Below are positions 1-8,067 of a DNA stretch of 48,143 nucleotides, piece by piece (the first letter of the stretch is position 1; every line of letters begins with the position of its first letter). The translations under genes and the position numbers were made by a program. The DNA lies in the NCBI GenBank assembly GCA_017304135.1, contig JAFLBB010000028.1, forward strand, positions 1 to 48,143, in the 5' to 3' direction. The DNA is from Acidobacteriota bacterium (GTDB taxonomy: Bacteria > Acidobacteriota > Terriglobia > Bryobacterales > Bryobacteraceae). The notes below the pieces were generated by a model. It saw nothing but the letters and a program-made list of their open reading frames with translations. It had not been told where the DNA came from and searched no databases.

Positions 1-127
1 TTGTTCACATCCGCCTCCACCGCCATCGTCCGCGTCACCGGATCCACTGACCGCGCCACCCGGCTCACCGTCGCGCTGAACGTCTGCCCTGGAAACGCCG
101 GCACGCGGAACTTCACCGCCGCTCCCC
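1..127. repeat. Exact 127-bp direct repeat, copy 1
   Basis: Bases 1-127 are identical to bases 306-432, and the match ends exactly where base 128 (c) differs from base 433 (g). The copy starts at the first base of the window. A perfect 127-bp repeat anchored at a contig end is what a de Bruijn assembler run with k=127 leaves behind. A real 305-bp tandem duplication is the alternative. The repeat lies inside the coding region of the efflux adaptor gene on the minus strand. Confidence 0.95.
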
Positions 128-1099
128 CACCACCACACCCTTCGACACATTCACCCACTCCGCCTTGCCGCCCGACACCCGGATCACAAAACTCCGCTCC
201 GTCGTCGTCGCCACCGCCGCCGGCGGCACCAGCAGCGAGGCCTTCCCTCGCTTGCCGCTCCACTCCACCTCCGCATACATCCCTGGCGCCAGCGCGCCCC
301 CTGCGTTGTTCACATCCGCCTCCACCGCCATCGTCCGCGTCACCGGATCCACTGACCGCGCCACCCGGCTCACCGTCGCGCTGAACGTCTGCCCTGGAAA
401 CGCCGGCACGCGGAACTTCACCGCCGCTCCCCGCGCCACCACGCCCGTCTCCGCCTCCGGCACGGCAATCACCAACCGCAGCTTCGAGTTCTGCTCAATC
501 CGCACCAGCGCTCCCGCCGCCGGACCCACCAGCGCCCCCGGATGCACCACCCGCTCCGTCACCACCCCCTCAAACGGCGCCTCCACCTGCAAATACTTCT
601 GCATCTCCTTCAATGGCAAAATCGCCGCCGAAGCCGCCGCCGCCGCTGAATCCAGCGCTCCCAGCGCCGCCTTGGCCGCCTCCACCGCCTTCTCCGCCAA
701 CACAAGCTCGTTCCCCGCGATCACCCCCGGCGTCGCGCTGGCCGCCTTCAGCCGGTCATACGTGCTCTCCGCCGCCAGCAACTTCGCCCGCGCCTCCGCC
801 TTCAGCGCCTCCACAGCCTTGCCCTTCGACTCCGCCTCGGCCACCTGCGCCGCCAGTTCCGGCGCGCTCAACCGCACCAGCACCTGCCCCTTCTTCACCA
901 CGCTCCCGCGGTCCACTTCGACGCTCTCCACAAACCCGGCCACGCGCGCCCGCACCTCCACCGCCAGAAACGGCTTCAGCTCGCCCGGCAGCCGCGACGC
1001 CTTCGCCGCCATCCCCGAAGTGACCTTCACCGTCTCCACCGCCTGCGGCCATGCCGCCGCGGCCATCAGCAATCCCAGAATCCCAATTCGCATCTTCAT
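113..1099 (-). CDS. RND efflux periplasmic adaptor (HlyD/AcrA family), 3' end broken
   Basis: Membrane-fusion protein that would link the inner-membrane RND pump (1096-4239) to the TolC-type channel (4243-5595). A signal peptide is visible (MKMRIGILGLLMAAAAWPQ, residues 1-19) with no lipobox cysteine. Then come a lipoyl-like half-motif (VDRGSVVKKGQVLVRL, about 61-76), an alanine-rich helical hairpin (about 80-165), the second lipoyl half (EAPFEGVVTERVVHPGALVG) and a beta-barrel region. Family members usually continue 30-60 residues past the point where this one stops. Here the reading runs into the 127-bp repeat and ends at GVVVGERR. The start overlaps the pump stop by 4 bp (ATGA). The family call is secure; the C-terminus is not. 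Confidence 0.85.
   Translation of the reverse strand: MKMRIGILGLLMAAAAWPQAVETVKVTSGMAAKASRLPGELKPFLAVEVRARVAGFVESVEVDRGSVVKKGQVLVRLSAPELAAQVAEAESKGKAVEALKAEARAKLLAAESTYDRLKAASATPGVIAGNELVLAEKAVEAAKAALGALDSAAAAASAAILPLKEMQKYLQVEAPFEGVVTERVVHPGALVGPAAGALVRIEQNSKLRLVIAVPEAETGVVARGAAVKFRVPAFPGQTFSATVSRVARSVDPVTRTMAVEADVNNAGGALAPGMYAEVEWSGKRGKASLLVPPAAVATTTERSFVIRVSGGKAEWVNVSKGVVVGERR
306..432. repeat. Exact 127-bp direct repeat, copy 2
   Basis: This is the second copy of the 127-bp repeat, and it sits in the normal reading frame of the adaptor gene (the segment encoding the beta-barrel domain, around GAAVKFRVPAFPGQTFS). Its offset from copy 1 is 305 bp, which is not a multiple of three, so re-entering the repeat at base 127 throws the minus-strand reading frame into an early stop. 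Confidence 0.95.
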
Positions 1100-4000
1100 G
1101 CCTTCGTTCCTTCGTAATGCGCGCTCTCCGGATCATCCGGGTCAAGCGACGGCGACATCTTCACCGCATGGCTTTGCAGAATCGCGTACAGCGCCGGCAG
1201 CACCGTCAGTGTCGCGAACGTCGCCACCAGCAACCCGCCAATCACCGCGATCCCCAGCGGCGCCATCTGCTCGCCGCCGTCGCTCCGCCCCAGCGCCAGT
1301 GGCAACATGCCCGCCGTCATTGCAATCGCCGTCATCACCACCGCCCGCAACCGGCCCGCGCTGCCCGCCACCGCCGCCTCCGGCGTCTTCAATCCCTCAT
1401 GCCGCGCCAGTTCGCAAAAGCTCACCAGCAGAATCGAGTTCGCCACCGAAATCCCAATCGCCATGATCGCCCCCATGAACGACTGGATGTTGATCGTCGT
1501 CCCCGTCACCCACAGCGCCAGCACCACACCGCTCAACACCGCCGGCGTCGTCAGCAGCACCGCCAGCGACAGCCGGAAGCTCTGGAAATTCGCCGTCAGC
1601 AGCAGAAACACCACCGCGATCGACAAATACAAACCCTTGCGCAAACCCGCCAGCGTCTCATCAAGCGGCGGAATCTGCCCGCGCAGCGCCACCGTCACGC
1701 CGCGCGCCGGTTCGCCCGCCCGCGCAATCGCCGCGCGCACTTCCTCTGCCACCTCGCCCAGCGAAACGCCATGCAGGTTCGCCGTGTAGCTCACCACGCG
1801 CTGCATGTTGTAGCGCTCCACCAGCCCCAGTGTCGTCCCGTTCTTGAGCGAAGCCACATCGCCCAATAGCGCATTGCCGCCCGCCCCGTTCATCACCGGC
1901 AAATCGCGCAGCTCTTCCATCGACTGCAGCCGGTGCTGCGGAATCTCCACCTGAATCTGAAACGCGTTGCCCGATCCCGGATCGCGCCAGTAATTGGCAT
2001 CGGTAAATCGCGACGACGACGTCGCCGTCACCAGCGAATGCGCCACGCTCGCCGCCGTCAGCCCATACTGCCCCGCCCGGTCGCGGTCCACCGTAATGTC
2101 CAGCGTCGGATAGTCCAGCGGCTGCGCCATCTGCAAATCCCGCAGCGCGCCGATCTTCTTCAACTCCGCATACACCTTCTCCGCATGCGCCCGGTTCGCC
2201 GGCAGCGCCGGACCCTGCACCGCCACCTCAATCGGAGTCGGTGATCCGAAACTCATCACCTGGCTCACCAGGTCCGCCGCCTCGAAGCTGAACCGGTGCC
2301 GCGGCATCTCCTTGGCCAGCGCCGCCCGCAGCGCCTCGCGCAGCTCCTCGCCCCGCAACTTCGCCGTCGGCCGCACCTGCACCTTCATCACCGACTCATG
2401 CGGCCCGCTGGTCCACAACTGGATCAGGTTCACCGGATAGCTCGACGGCTGCACACCCGTGAACGCCGTGCTGATCTCCACCTGCTCCGGCCCCACCGTG
2501 CGCTTCACAATCTCCAGCATCCGCAGCGCGTCTTCCTCGGTCCGCTCCACGCGCTGGCCCGTCGGCGCGCGCATGCGCAACTGGAACTGCCCTGCGTCCA
2601 CCGTCGGAAACAACTCCAGCCCCAACCGCGGGATCACCATCATCAAAATCAAAGCCGCCCCAGCCACGTAGCCGCCCGCCACCACCCAACGCATCCGCAC
2701 CACAATCTCGACATACCGCCGGTACACCGTCTTCAGCACGCTCTCATCGTCATGCGCGCTCACCTGCCGCATGATCCACGTCGCCAGCACAGGCACCAGC
2801 GTCGACGACAGCAGGTACGACGACACCATCGCGAACCCCACCGCCAGCGACATCGGCACGAACAACTGCCGCCCCACGCCCGCCATGAACAGGCTCGGCA
2901 CAAACACGCTCAGGATGCACAGCATGGCCAGCAATCGCGGCAGCGCCGTCTTCCGGCACGCCTCCAACACCGCCCGCGCCCTCGGCAGCCCCGAGGCCAT
3001 GTGCGTGTGGATGTTCTCAATCTCCACCGTCGCCTCGTCCACCAGCACGCCCACCGCCAGTGCCAGCCCGGCCAGCGTCATGATGTTGATCGTCTGCCCC
3101 GTCACGTACAGCCCCACCACCGCGCCCAACAGCGCGAAGGGAATCGTGATCACGACGATGATCATGCTCCGCCAGTCGCGCAGGAACACCAGCACCATCA
3201 GGCCCGTCAACAGCGCGCCAAACATGCCTTCCTGCAGCAGCCCGCCCAGCGCCCGCGTCACATAGCCCGACTGGTCAAACTCCAGCCGCACCTCCACGTC
3301 CTCCGGCACCACCGCGCGGAACTTGCCCAGCGACGCACGCACCGCGTTGATCACATCCAGCGTCGAGGCGTCTGAGCGCTTCGTCACCATGATGTACACC
3401 GTGCGCTTACCGTTCACGTGCGCATAGGCCGTCAAAATATCGCTGCCGCTCTCCACCACCGCAATGTCGCGGATGTACACCGTCGGCCCGCTGCCCGTCC
3501 GCACCGGCGCGTCCATCAACTCCTGCAAATTGCCGCCCACCGCCGAATTCGTATGGGCAATCCGCGCCAGTTCGCCCGTGCGGATCACACCCGACGGATA
3601 CACCGCCGAGGCCTTGTTCACCGCCGCAATCGCCTCCTCCGGCGACACGCGGTAGCTCCGTAGCCGCTCCGGATTCAGCCGCACCACGATCGTCCGCTGG
3701 CTGCCGCCAAACGGCGGCGGCGCCGACACACCGGGTAGCGTGGCAAACAACGGCCGCACCCGGTTGATGGCGAAATCCTGCATCTCCGCCACGGTCCGCG
3801 TGGTTGAAGAGAACACAAGCTGCCCCACCGCCAGCGTCCCCGCGTCAAACCGCGTAATGAATGGCGGCACCGCCCCCGGCGGCATGAACGCCCGCGACCG
3901 GTTCACATAGCCCACCACCTCCGACATGGCCTGATTCATGTCGGTGCCCTCGTGGAACACCAGCTTCATCAACGCCGCGCCCTGAATCGACTTCGACTCC

Positions 4001-4239
4001 ACATGCTCAATGCCCGTGATGTAGAGGAAGTGATACTCGTAGTAATAGGTGAGATACCCTTCCATCTGCGACGGGTCCATGCCGCCAAACGGCTGCGCCA
4101 CGTAGATCGTCGGCGAACCCACCTGCGGAAAGATATCCACCTTCATCCGCTGAATCGCCAGCATCGCCACCAGCACCAGGGCCAGCACGCCCACCAGCAT
4201 CGCCACCGGGCGCCGCAGCGCCGCAAGTACCAGGCGCAT
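1096..4239 (-). CDS. RND multidrug/solute efflux permease (AcrB/HAE-like)
   Basis: Inner-membrane proton-driven exporter of 1047 residues, the usual length for the family. It has an N-terminal membrane helix (about 10-30), a first large periplasmic loop, helices 2-6 (about 335-500), a second periplasmic loop and helices 8-12 (about 870-1025). TM4 carries VDEATVEIENI at 400-410, so the AcrB Asp407/Asp408 pair is Asp401/Glu402 here. TM10 carries SVANSILLV at 931-939, with Ala933 where AcrB has the proton-relay Lys940. It is the third gene of lpxA-tolC-pump-adaptor, with gaps of 3 bp before it and a 4-bp overlap after it. Substrate unknown. The altered relay residues suggest a subfamily distinct from classical AcrB. 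Confidence 0.93.
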   Translation of the reverse strand: MRLVLAALRRPVAMLVGVLALVLVAMLAIQRMKVDIFPQVGSPTIYVAQPFGGMDPSQMEGYLTYYYEYHFLYITGIEHVESKSIQGAALMKLVFHEGTDMNQAMSEVVGYVNRSRAFMPPGAVPPFITRFDAGTLAVGQLVFSSTTRTVAEMQDFAINRVRPLFATLPGVSAPPPFGGSQRTIVVRLNPERLRSYRVSPEEAIAAVNKASAVYPSGVIRTGELARIAHTNSAVGGNLQELMDAPVRTGSGPTVYIRDIAVVESGSDILTAYAHVNGKRTVYIMVTKRSDASTLDVINAVRASLGKFRAVVPEDVEVRLEFDQSGYVTRALGGLLQEGMFGALLTGLMVLVFLRDWRSMIIVVITIPFALLGAVVGLYVTGQTINIMTLAGLALAVGVLVDEATVEIENIHTHMASGLPRARAVLEACRKTALPRLLAMLCILSVFVPSLFMAGVGRQLFVPMSLAVGFAMVSSYLLSSTLVPVLATWIMRQVSAHDDESVLKTVYRRYVEIVVRMRWVVAGGYVAGAALILMMVIPRLGLELFPTVDAGQFQLRMRAPTGQRVERTEEDALRMLEIVKRTVGPEQVEISTAFTGVQPSSYPVNLIQLWTSGPHESVMKVQVRPTAKLRGEELREALRAALAKEMPRHRFSFEAADLVSQVMSFGSPTPIEVAVQGPALPANRAHAEKVYAELKKIGALRDLQMAQPLDYPTLDITVDRDRAGQYGLTAASVAHSLVTATSSSRFTDANYWRDPGSGNAFQIQVEIPQHRLQSMEELRDLPVMNGAGGNALLGDVASLKNGTTLGLVERYNMQRVVSYTANLHGVSLGEVAEEVRAAIARAGEPARGVTVALRGQIPPLDETLAGLRKGLYLSIAVVFLLLTANFQSFRLSLAVLLTTPAVLSGVVLALWVTGTTINIQSFMGAIMAIGISVANSILLVSFCELARHEGLKTPEAAVAGSAGRLRAVVMTAIAMTAGMLPLALGRSDGGEQMAPLGIAVIGGLLVATFATLTVLPALYAILQSHAVKMSPSLDPDDPESAHYEGTKA

Positions 4240-4242
4240 CTC

Positions 4243-5595
4243 TTAGTTCCCCTTCGCCTTCCCGATGAATTCGTCCAGGTTGCCCGCCGCAATCGCCGCT
4301 TCCAACAGGCCGCGCCACACGCCCAACCGTGCCAGTTGCGCGTCAATCTCGGCCTGCGTATGAATCCTCTGCGCTTCGGCCACCTCAATCATCGTTCCCA
4401 ATCCCGCGCGATACCGGGCCGTGGCTTGCTCCTCGCTCGTCCGCGCCGCCTCCAACGCCACCGGCGTCACCGCGGCCACCTGCCGCGCGCCATCGATCAG
4501 CGCCTGCGCCTTCTTTCCCTGCGCCGTAAGATCCGTGCGCAGTTGCTCCAGCCGCGCCTGCTCCACGCGCTCATGCGCGCTCTCTACGTCCCGGCGCTGC
4601 TTGATCGTCATCAGATCAGTCAGTCCGAAATTCATTGTGAAGCCCAAGCCCCAGTTGTAGAAATTCGGCGCCAGTCCGTTGGCCCCGCCCTGCGTCGTGA
4701 AGTCCGGCCGTGCACCCGTCCCGCGCGCGTAGGTGGACGACTCCACGTTGAATCTCGGAAACACGCTCTTGTCGAGCACCTTTTGCCGGGCCCGCACCGT
4801 GTCGATGGCCGCGCTCTGCTCGCGCAACACCGGATGCGTCGCAGGCGCCGCCTCGGCCGCCACGCCCGCGGGAGACTCGCCCAGCAGCTTTCCCGCCTCC
4901 ACGGCCGCCACCTCGTCCCCCACCAGTTGCGCCAGCGCCGCCTTCGCCAGCGCCACCGACTGCCGCGCTTGAATCAACTGCGTCTCCGCCGCCGCCACCT
5001 CGGCCCGCGCCCGCGCCGCATCCGCCCCCGGCCGCAATTCCGCCTTCACCAGCGCGCCGACGATGCCTTCCACAGCCTTTGCCCGCTCCACGCCGGCCGC
5101 CGCCGCCTTCACCGTCTCCTCGGCCGCCAAAATCGTCAGAAACGCCGCCGCCGCCGAAGTCGAGACATCGAACTTCGTCCGCTCCGTCGCCAGTTCCGCC
5201 TGCCGCCGCGCGCTCTCCGCCGCGTCCACCCCTGACTTCCGCAATCCGAAATCGAACGGCTCCCACGCTACATGCAGCCCAATCGCGCTGCCGAACACGC
5301 TCGATCCCGTTGCCTCCCGCACAGGCGGTCCGGAGATCGGCGCGATCACCGACTGCGGCATCAGCATCCCGTAAATGTTATTCCGCGTCGCCCGGTTCAC
5401 AGCCGAGAGGAAATCGACTTTGGGCAGATACGATGTCCGCGCCAAGGCAATCCCAGCAGCCGCCGCCGATGCCTGCTCGCGCGCCACCTTCACCGATGGA
5501 TACCGCTCCACCGCCCGTTTCACCGCCTCCTCCAGCGTCAGTCCCTGCGCCGACACAACACCACTGAAGGCTATCGCCAGCCATACTGCCCGCAT
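4243..5595 (-). CDS. TolC-family outer-membrane efflux protein
   Basis: Outer-membrane channel-tunnel subunit of 450 residues, expected to act as a trimer with the adaptor and RND pump encoded next to it. A signal peptide (MRAVWLAIAFSGVVSAQG) is followed by the typical alanine- and glutamate-rich long helices in two repeats, for example LTLEEAVKRAVERYPSVKVA at about 20-39 and a second helical repeat after about residue 240. A clear ribosome binding site (AGGAG) lies 6 nt before the ATG, inside the last codons of lpxA, whose stop is 3 bp upstream. That spacing argues for co-transcription with lpxA. Confidence 0.9.
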   Translation of the reverse strand: MRAVWLAIAFSGVVSAQGLTLEEAVKRAVERYPSVKVAREQASAAAAGIALARTSYLPKVDFLSAVNRATRNNIYGMLMPQSVIAPISGPPVREATGSSVFGSAIGLHVAWEPFDFGLRKSGVDAAESARRQAELATERTKFDVSTSAAAAFLTILAAEETVKAAAAGVERAKAVEGIVGALVKAELRPGADAARARAEVAAAETQLIQARQSVALAKAALAQLVGDEVAAVEAGKLLGESPAGVAAEAAPATHPVLREQSAAIDTVRARQKVLDKSVFPRFNVESSTYARGTGARPDFTTQGGANGLAPNFYNWGLGFTMNFGLTDLMTIKQRRDVESAHERVEQARLEQLRTDLTAQGKKAQALIDGARQVAAVTPVALEAARTSEEQATARYRAGLGTMIEVAEAQRIHTQAEIDAQLARLGVWRGLLEAAIAAGNLDEFIGKAKGN

Positions 5596-5598
5596 GAA

Positions 5599-6420
5599 TT
5601 ACTCCTGATCCTCCCCGGCGTTCTGTGCCCGTCTTGGCCGCGGAATGCCGCGTTTCGACTGGCGGATGAAGTCCACCAAGTGCAGCGTCTGCTCGTTGGG
5701 AATCTCCCGCTCAATCCGCTCCAGCGCCTGCCTCAGCTTCAGCCCAGTGAAGAACAGCAGCCGGTACGCCTGCTTCAAGCTGCCGATGGTATCACGCGCG
5801 AACCCCGCCCTTCGCAATCCCACCAGATTCAGGCCCTTTGGTGTGATATTGAAATCGCTGTGCAGGCAGTAAGGCAGCGCATCCTGGTTCACCCGCACGT
5901 TGCCCCCGATCATCGCCAGCGTCCCGATCTTCGAAAACTGGTGCACCACCACACCGCCGCTGATAAATGCCCGGTCCTCCACCGTCACGTGCCCGGCCAC
6001 CAGCGCGCAACTCGCAATCGTGCAGGCGTTGCCCACCACCGAGTTATGCGCCACGTGCCCGCTGCCCATGATGTAGTTGTCATCCCCGATCACCGTTTCC
6101 GATTCCGGCTGCGTCCCGCGCGAAATCGTAAAGTGCTCGCGAATGATGTTGCGATTGCCGATCTTCAGATAACTGCGTTCGCCTGTGAACCGCTTATCGA
6201 ACGGATCGGTTCCCAGCGCCGTTCCGGCCCCGATCTGGTTTTCCTCGCCCAGCGTCGTGAACCGCTTCAGAAACACATACGGCTCCAGCACGCAGCCCCG
6301 GCCCATCACCACGTCGCTCTCAATCACGCAATACTCGCCCACCACGCACCCCGGCCCGATCGCCGCCTCGGGGTGAATCCGCGCCGTCGGCGCGATCGTC
6401 GCTGAAGGGTCAATCGGCAT
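5599..6420 (-). CDS. lpxA: Acyl-ACP--UDP-N-acetylglucosamine O-acyltransferase
   Basis: First enzyme of lipid A synthesis; it moves a 3-hydroxyacyl chain from ACP to UDP-GlcNAc in the cytoplasm. The protein is 273 residues with a left-handed beta-helix of hexapeptide repeats (residues 1-190) and a helical C-terminus. The catalytic histidine is in HVAHNSVVGN, at residue 125, the same number as in E. coli. The conserved AGHVTVEDRAFISGG and VHQF segments follow. I chose the ATG at 6420 (MPIDPSATIAP) because the longer open frame upstream is antisense to lpxD. It is head-to-head with lpxD with only 19 bp between the start codons, and heads the efflux operon, which is an unusual location. Confidence 0.95.
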   Translation of the reverse strand: MPIDPSATIAPTARIHPEAAIGPGCVVGEYCVIESDVVMGRGCVLEPYVFLKRFTTLGEENQIGAGTALGTDPFDKRFTGERSYLKIGNRNIIREHFTISRGTQPESETVIGDDNYIMGSGHVAHNSVVGNACTIASCALVAGHVTVEDRAFISGGVVVHQFSKIGTLAMIGGNVRVNQDALPYCLHSDFNITPKGLNLVGLRRAGFARDTIGSLKQAYRLLFFTGLKLRQALERIEREIPNEQTLHLVDFIRQSKRGIPRPRRAQNAGEDQE

Positions 6421-6439
6421 GAAAGAATGAGGATACAAG
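6421..6439. promoter_or_regulatory. 19-bp gap between divergent lpxA and lpxD starts
   Basis: Only 19 bp separate the two ATG codons, too short for two ordinary promoters. It contains a GAGG ribosome-binding motif for lpxD. Promoters for the two genes must lie inside each other's 5' coding sequence, so the two lipid A genes may interfere with or co-regulate each other. No clear -10/-35 pair was picked out. Confidence 0.6.
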
Positions 6440-7462
6440 ATGACCGCCATCACGGTACGCGAACTCGCCGCGCTTCTCGATGCCCCGTTCACCGGCGACC
6501 CCGATCTCACCCTCACCGCCGTCGCCCCCGCTGACAGCGCCGGGCCGCACGACGTCGCCTTTGCCGCCAACCCTAAGGTCGCCGCCGCCTCTCCAGCCGG
6601 CTGCCTGCTCACCAACCTCGACCTTGCACCCCGCACCAGCATCCGCGTCGCCGACCCCCGCGCCGCCTTCGCCCGCGTCGTCGCCCGTTTCCACCCCGTC
6701 GAGCGCCCTGAGCCCGGCGTCCACCCCACTGCCGTCATCGACCCCACCGCGACGCTCGAAGACGCCGTCTCCATCGGCCCCCATGCCGTCGTCGGCCCCG
6801 CCTGCCGCATCGGCGCCCGCACCGTCATCTCGGCCGCCTGCATTCTCGGGCGCAACGTCACCATCGGCCCGGACTCCTGGCTCCACCCCCGCGTCACCAT
6901 CTACGACGCCACCACCATCGGCGCGCGCGCCATTCTCCACTCCGGCTGCATCCTCGGCGCCGACGGCTTCGGTTTCGCCATGACCGGAGGCCGCTGGGAG
7001 AAGTTCCCCCAGGTGGGCCGCGTCGAGTTGGGCGACGATGTCGAGATCGGCGCCAACGCCTGCGTCGACCGCGCCGCGCTTGGCCTCACCCGCATCGGCG
7101 ATGGCGCCAAGCTCGACAACATGGTCCACGTCGGCCACAACTGCACCATCGGCCGCCATGTCGTCGTCGCCGCCCAAACCGGCTTCTCCGGCGGCGTGAA
7201 CATAGGTGACTATGCGGTGGTAGGCGGCCAGGTCGGCGTCGGCGATAAGGCCCGCATCGAGTCGAAAGCCATCGTCGGCTCCGGCGCAGGCATCCTCACT
7301 TCGAAAATCGTTCGTGCCGGTGAACCGGTCTGGGGCACCCCCGCCCGCCCCCTCCGCGAATATCTGGAAACACTGGCCGCCGCCGCCAAAACGCCGCAAC
7401 TCCGCCGTCAAGTACGAGACCTCGCCGCGCGCCTGGAACTGCTGGAGAAACGGCTGTCATGA
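6440..7462 (+). CDS. lpxD: UDP-3-O-(3-hydroxyacyl)glucosamine N-acyltransferase
   Basis: Third step of lipid A synthesis: adds the N-linked hydroxyacyl chain to UDP-3-O-acyl-glucosamine. The 340 residues comprise an N-terminal uridine-binding domain (about 1-95, containing the PADSAGPHDVAFAANPK segment), a hexapeptide-repeat beta-helix (about 95-300) and a short C-terminal helix. The catalytic histidine is within HVGHNC, His233 here against His239 in E. coli. The stop overlaps the start of the following P-loop gene by 4 bp (ATGA). Third codon positions are strongly C-biased, unlike plus-strand genes right of 15 kb, which favour G. Confidence 0.95.
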   Translation: MTAITVRELAALLDAPFTGDPDLTLTAVAPADSAGPHDVAFAANPKVAAASPAGCLLTNLDLAPRTSIRVADPRAAFARVVARFHPVERPEPGVHPTAVIDPTATLEDAVSIGPHAVVGPACRIGARTVISAACILGRNVTIGPDSWLHPRVTIYDATTIGARAILHSGCILGADGFGFAMTGGRWEKFPQVGRVELGDDVEIGANACVDRAALGLTRIGDGAKLDNMVHVGHNCTIGRHVVVAAQTGFSGGVNIGDYAVVGGQVGVGDKARIESKAIVGSGAGILTSKIVRAGEPVWGTPARPLREYLETLAAAAKTPQLRRQVRDLAARLELLEKRLS

Positions 7463-8067
7463 TCCTCGTTGTCGGCGGCCACTCCCGCAACATCGGCAAA
7501 ACCACCGTCGCCGCCTCCCTCATCGCCGCCACCCCCGAGGCCCGTTGGACGGCCATCAAACTCACCCAGCACGGCCACGGCTTCTGCACCCATGGACTCA
7601 CCGACTGCGCCTGCTCGGCCCACCCCGGCCCCTACGACATTTTTTTACAAAACGAACCCAACTCAACCGACTCAGGCCGTTTCGTTTCCGCGGGCGCTGC
7701 GCGCGCCTACTGGGTTCGGACCCCACAAGGGCGCCTCGCCGAGGTCATGCCCGCCCTCCGCCAACTCATCGCCGAGTCGCCCAACACCATCATCGAATCC
7801 AACTCCATCCTGCAGTTCCTGCGCCCCGACCTCTACCTCGTCGTGGTCGACTTCTCGAACCTGGATATGAAGGACTCCACCCGGCTGTTCATTGACCGCG
7901 CCGACGCCTTTGTCCAGACGGGCGGCGACACCCCCCACTGGCCCGGCGTCTCCGCCCGCTGGTTTCAGAACAAACCCGTCCTCGCGCCTGGCTCGGCCGA
8001 GCTTATCGACCTGCTCCACTCCCGCCTGAACGCACCGGCCACGCCGGTCCCTGGTCCTTCTTTGTAA
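7459..8067 (+). CDS. MobB-like P-loop NTPase coupled to lpxD
   Basis: Predicted cytoplasmic nucleotide-binding protein of 202 residues. A Walker A loop is visible at the N-terminus (GGHSRNIGKTT, residues 6-16). It is followed by a Lys-rich strand (WTAIKLTQHGHG), a cysteine cluster (Cys43, Cys50, Cys52), a DSGR..SAGA motif at about 71-80 that resembles the DSxxxxxAGA segment of MobB-type proteins, and IIESNS at about 111-116 where MobB has its acidic Walker-B-side residue. The role is unknown: MobB itself serves molybdenum cofactor synthesis, but nothing else here belongs to that pathway. The 4-bp overlap with lpxD implies translational coupling. The 3' end overlaps the convergent NHL gene by 65 bp. 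Confidence 0.75.
   Translation: MILVVGGHSRNIGKTTVAASLIAATPEARWTAIKLTQHGHGFCTHGLTDCACSAHPGPYDIFLQNEPNSTDSGRFVSAGAARAYWVRTPQGRLAEVMPALRQLIAESPNTIIESNSILQFLRPDLYLVVVDFSNLDMKDSTRLFIDRADAFVQTGGDTPHWPGVSARWFQNKPVLAPGSAELIDLLHSRLNAPATPVPGPSL

Noticed and set aside
6421..6900. N-terminal extension of the lpxA frame to 6900
   Set aside because: This part is antisense to lpxD; the recognised LpxA sequence begins at MPIDPSATIAP at 6420.
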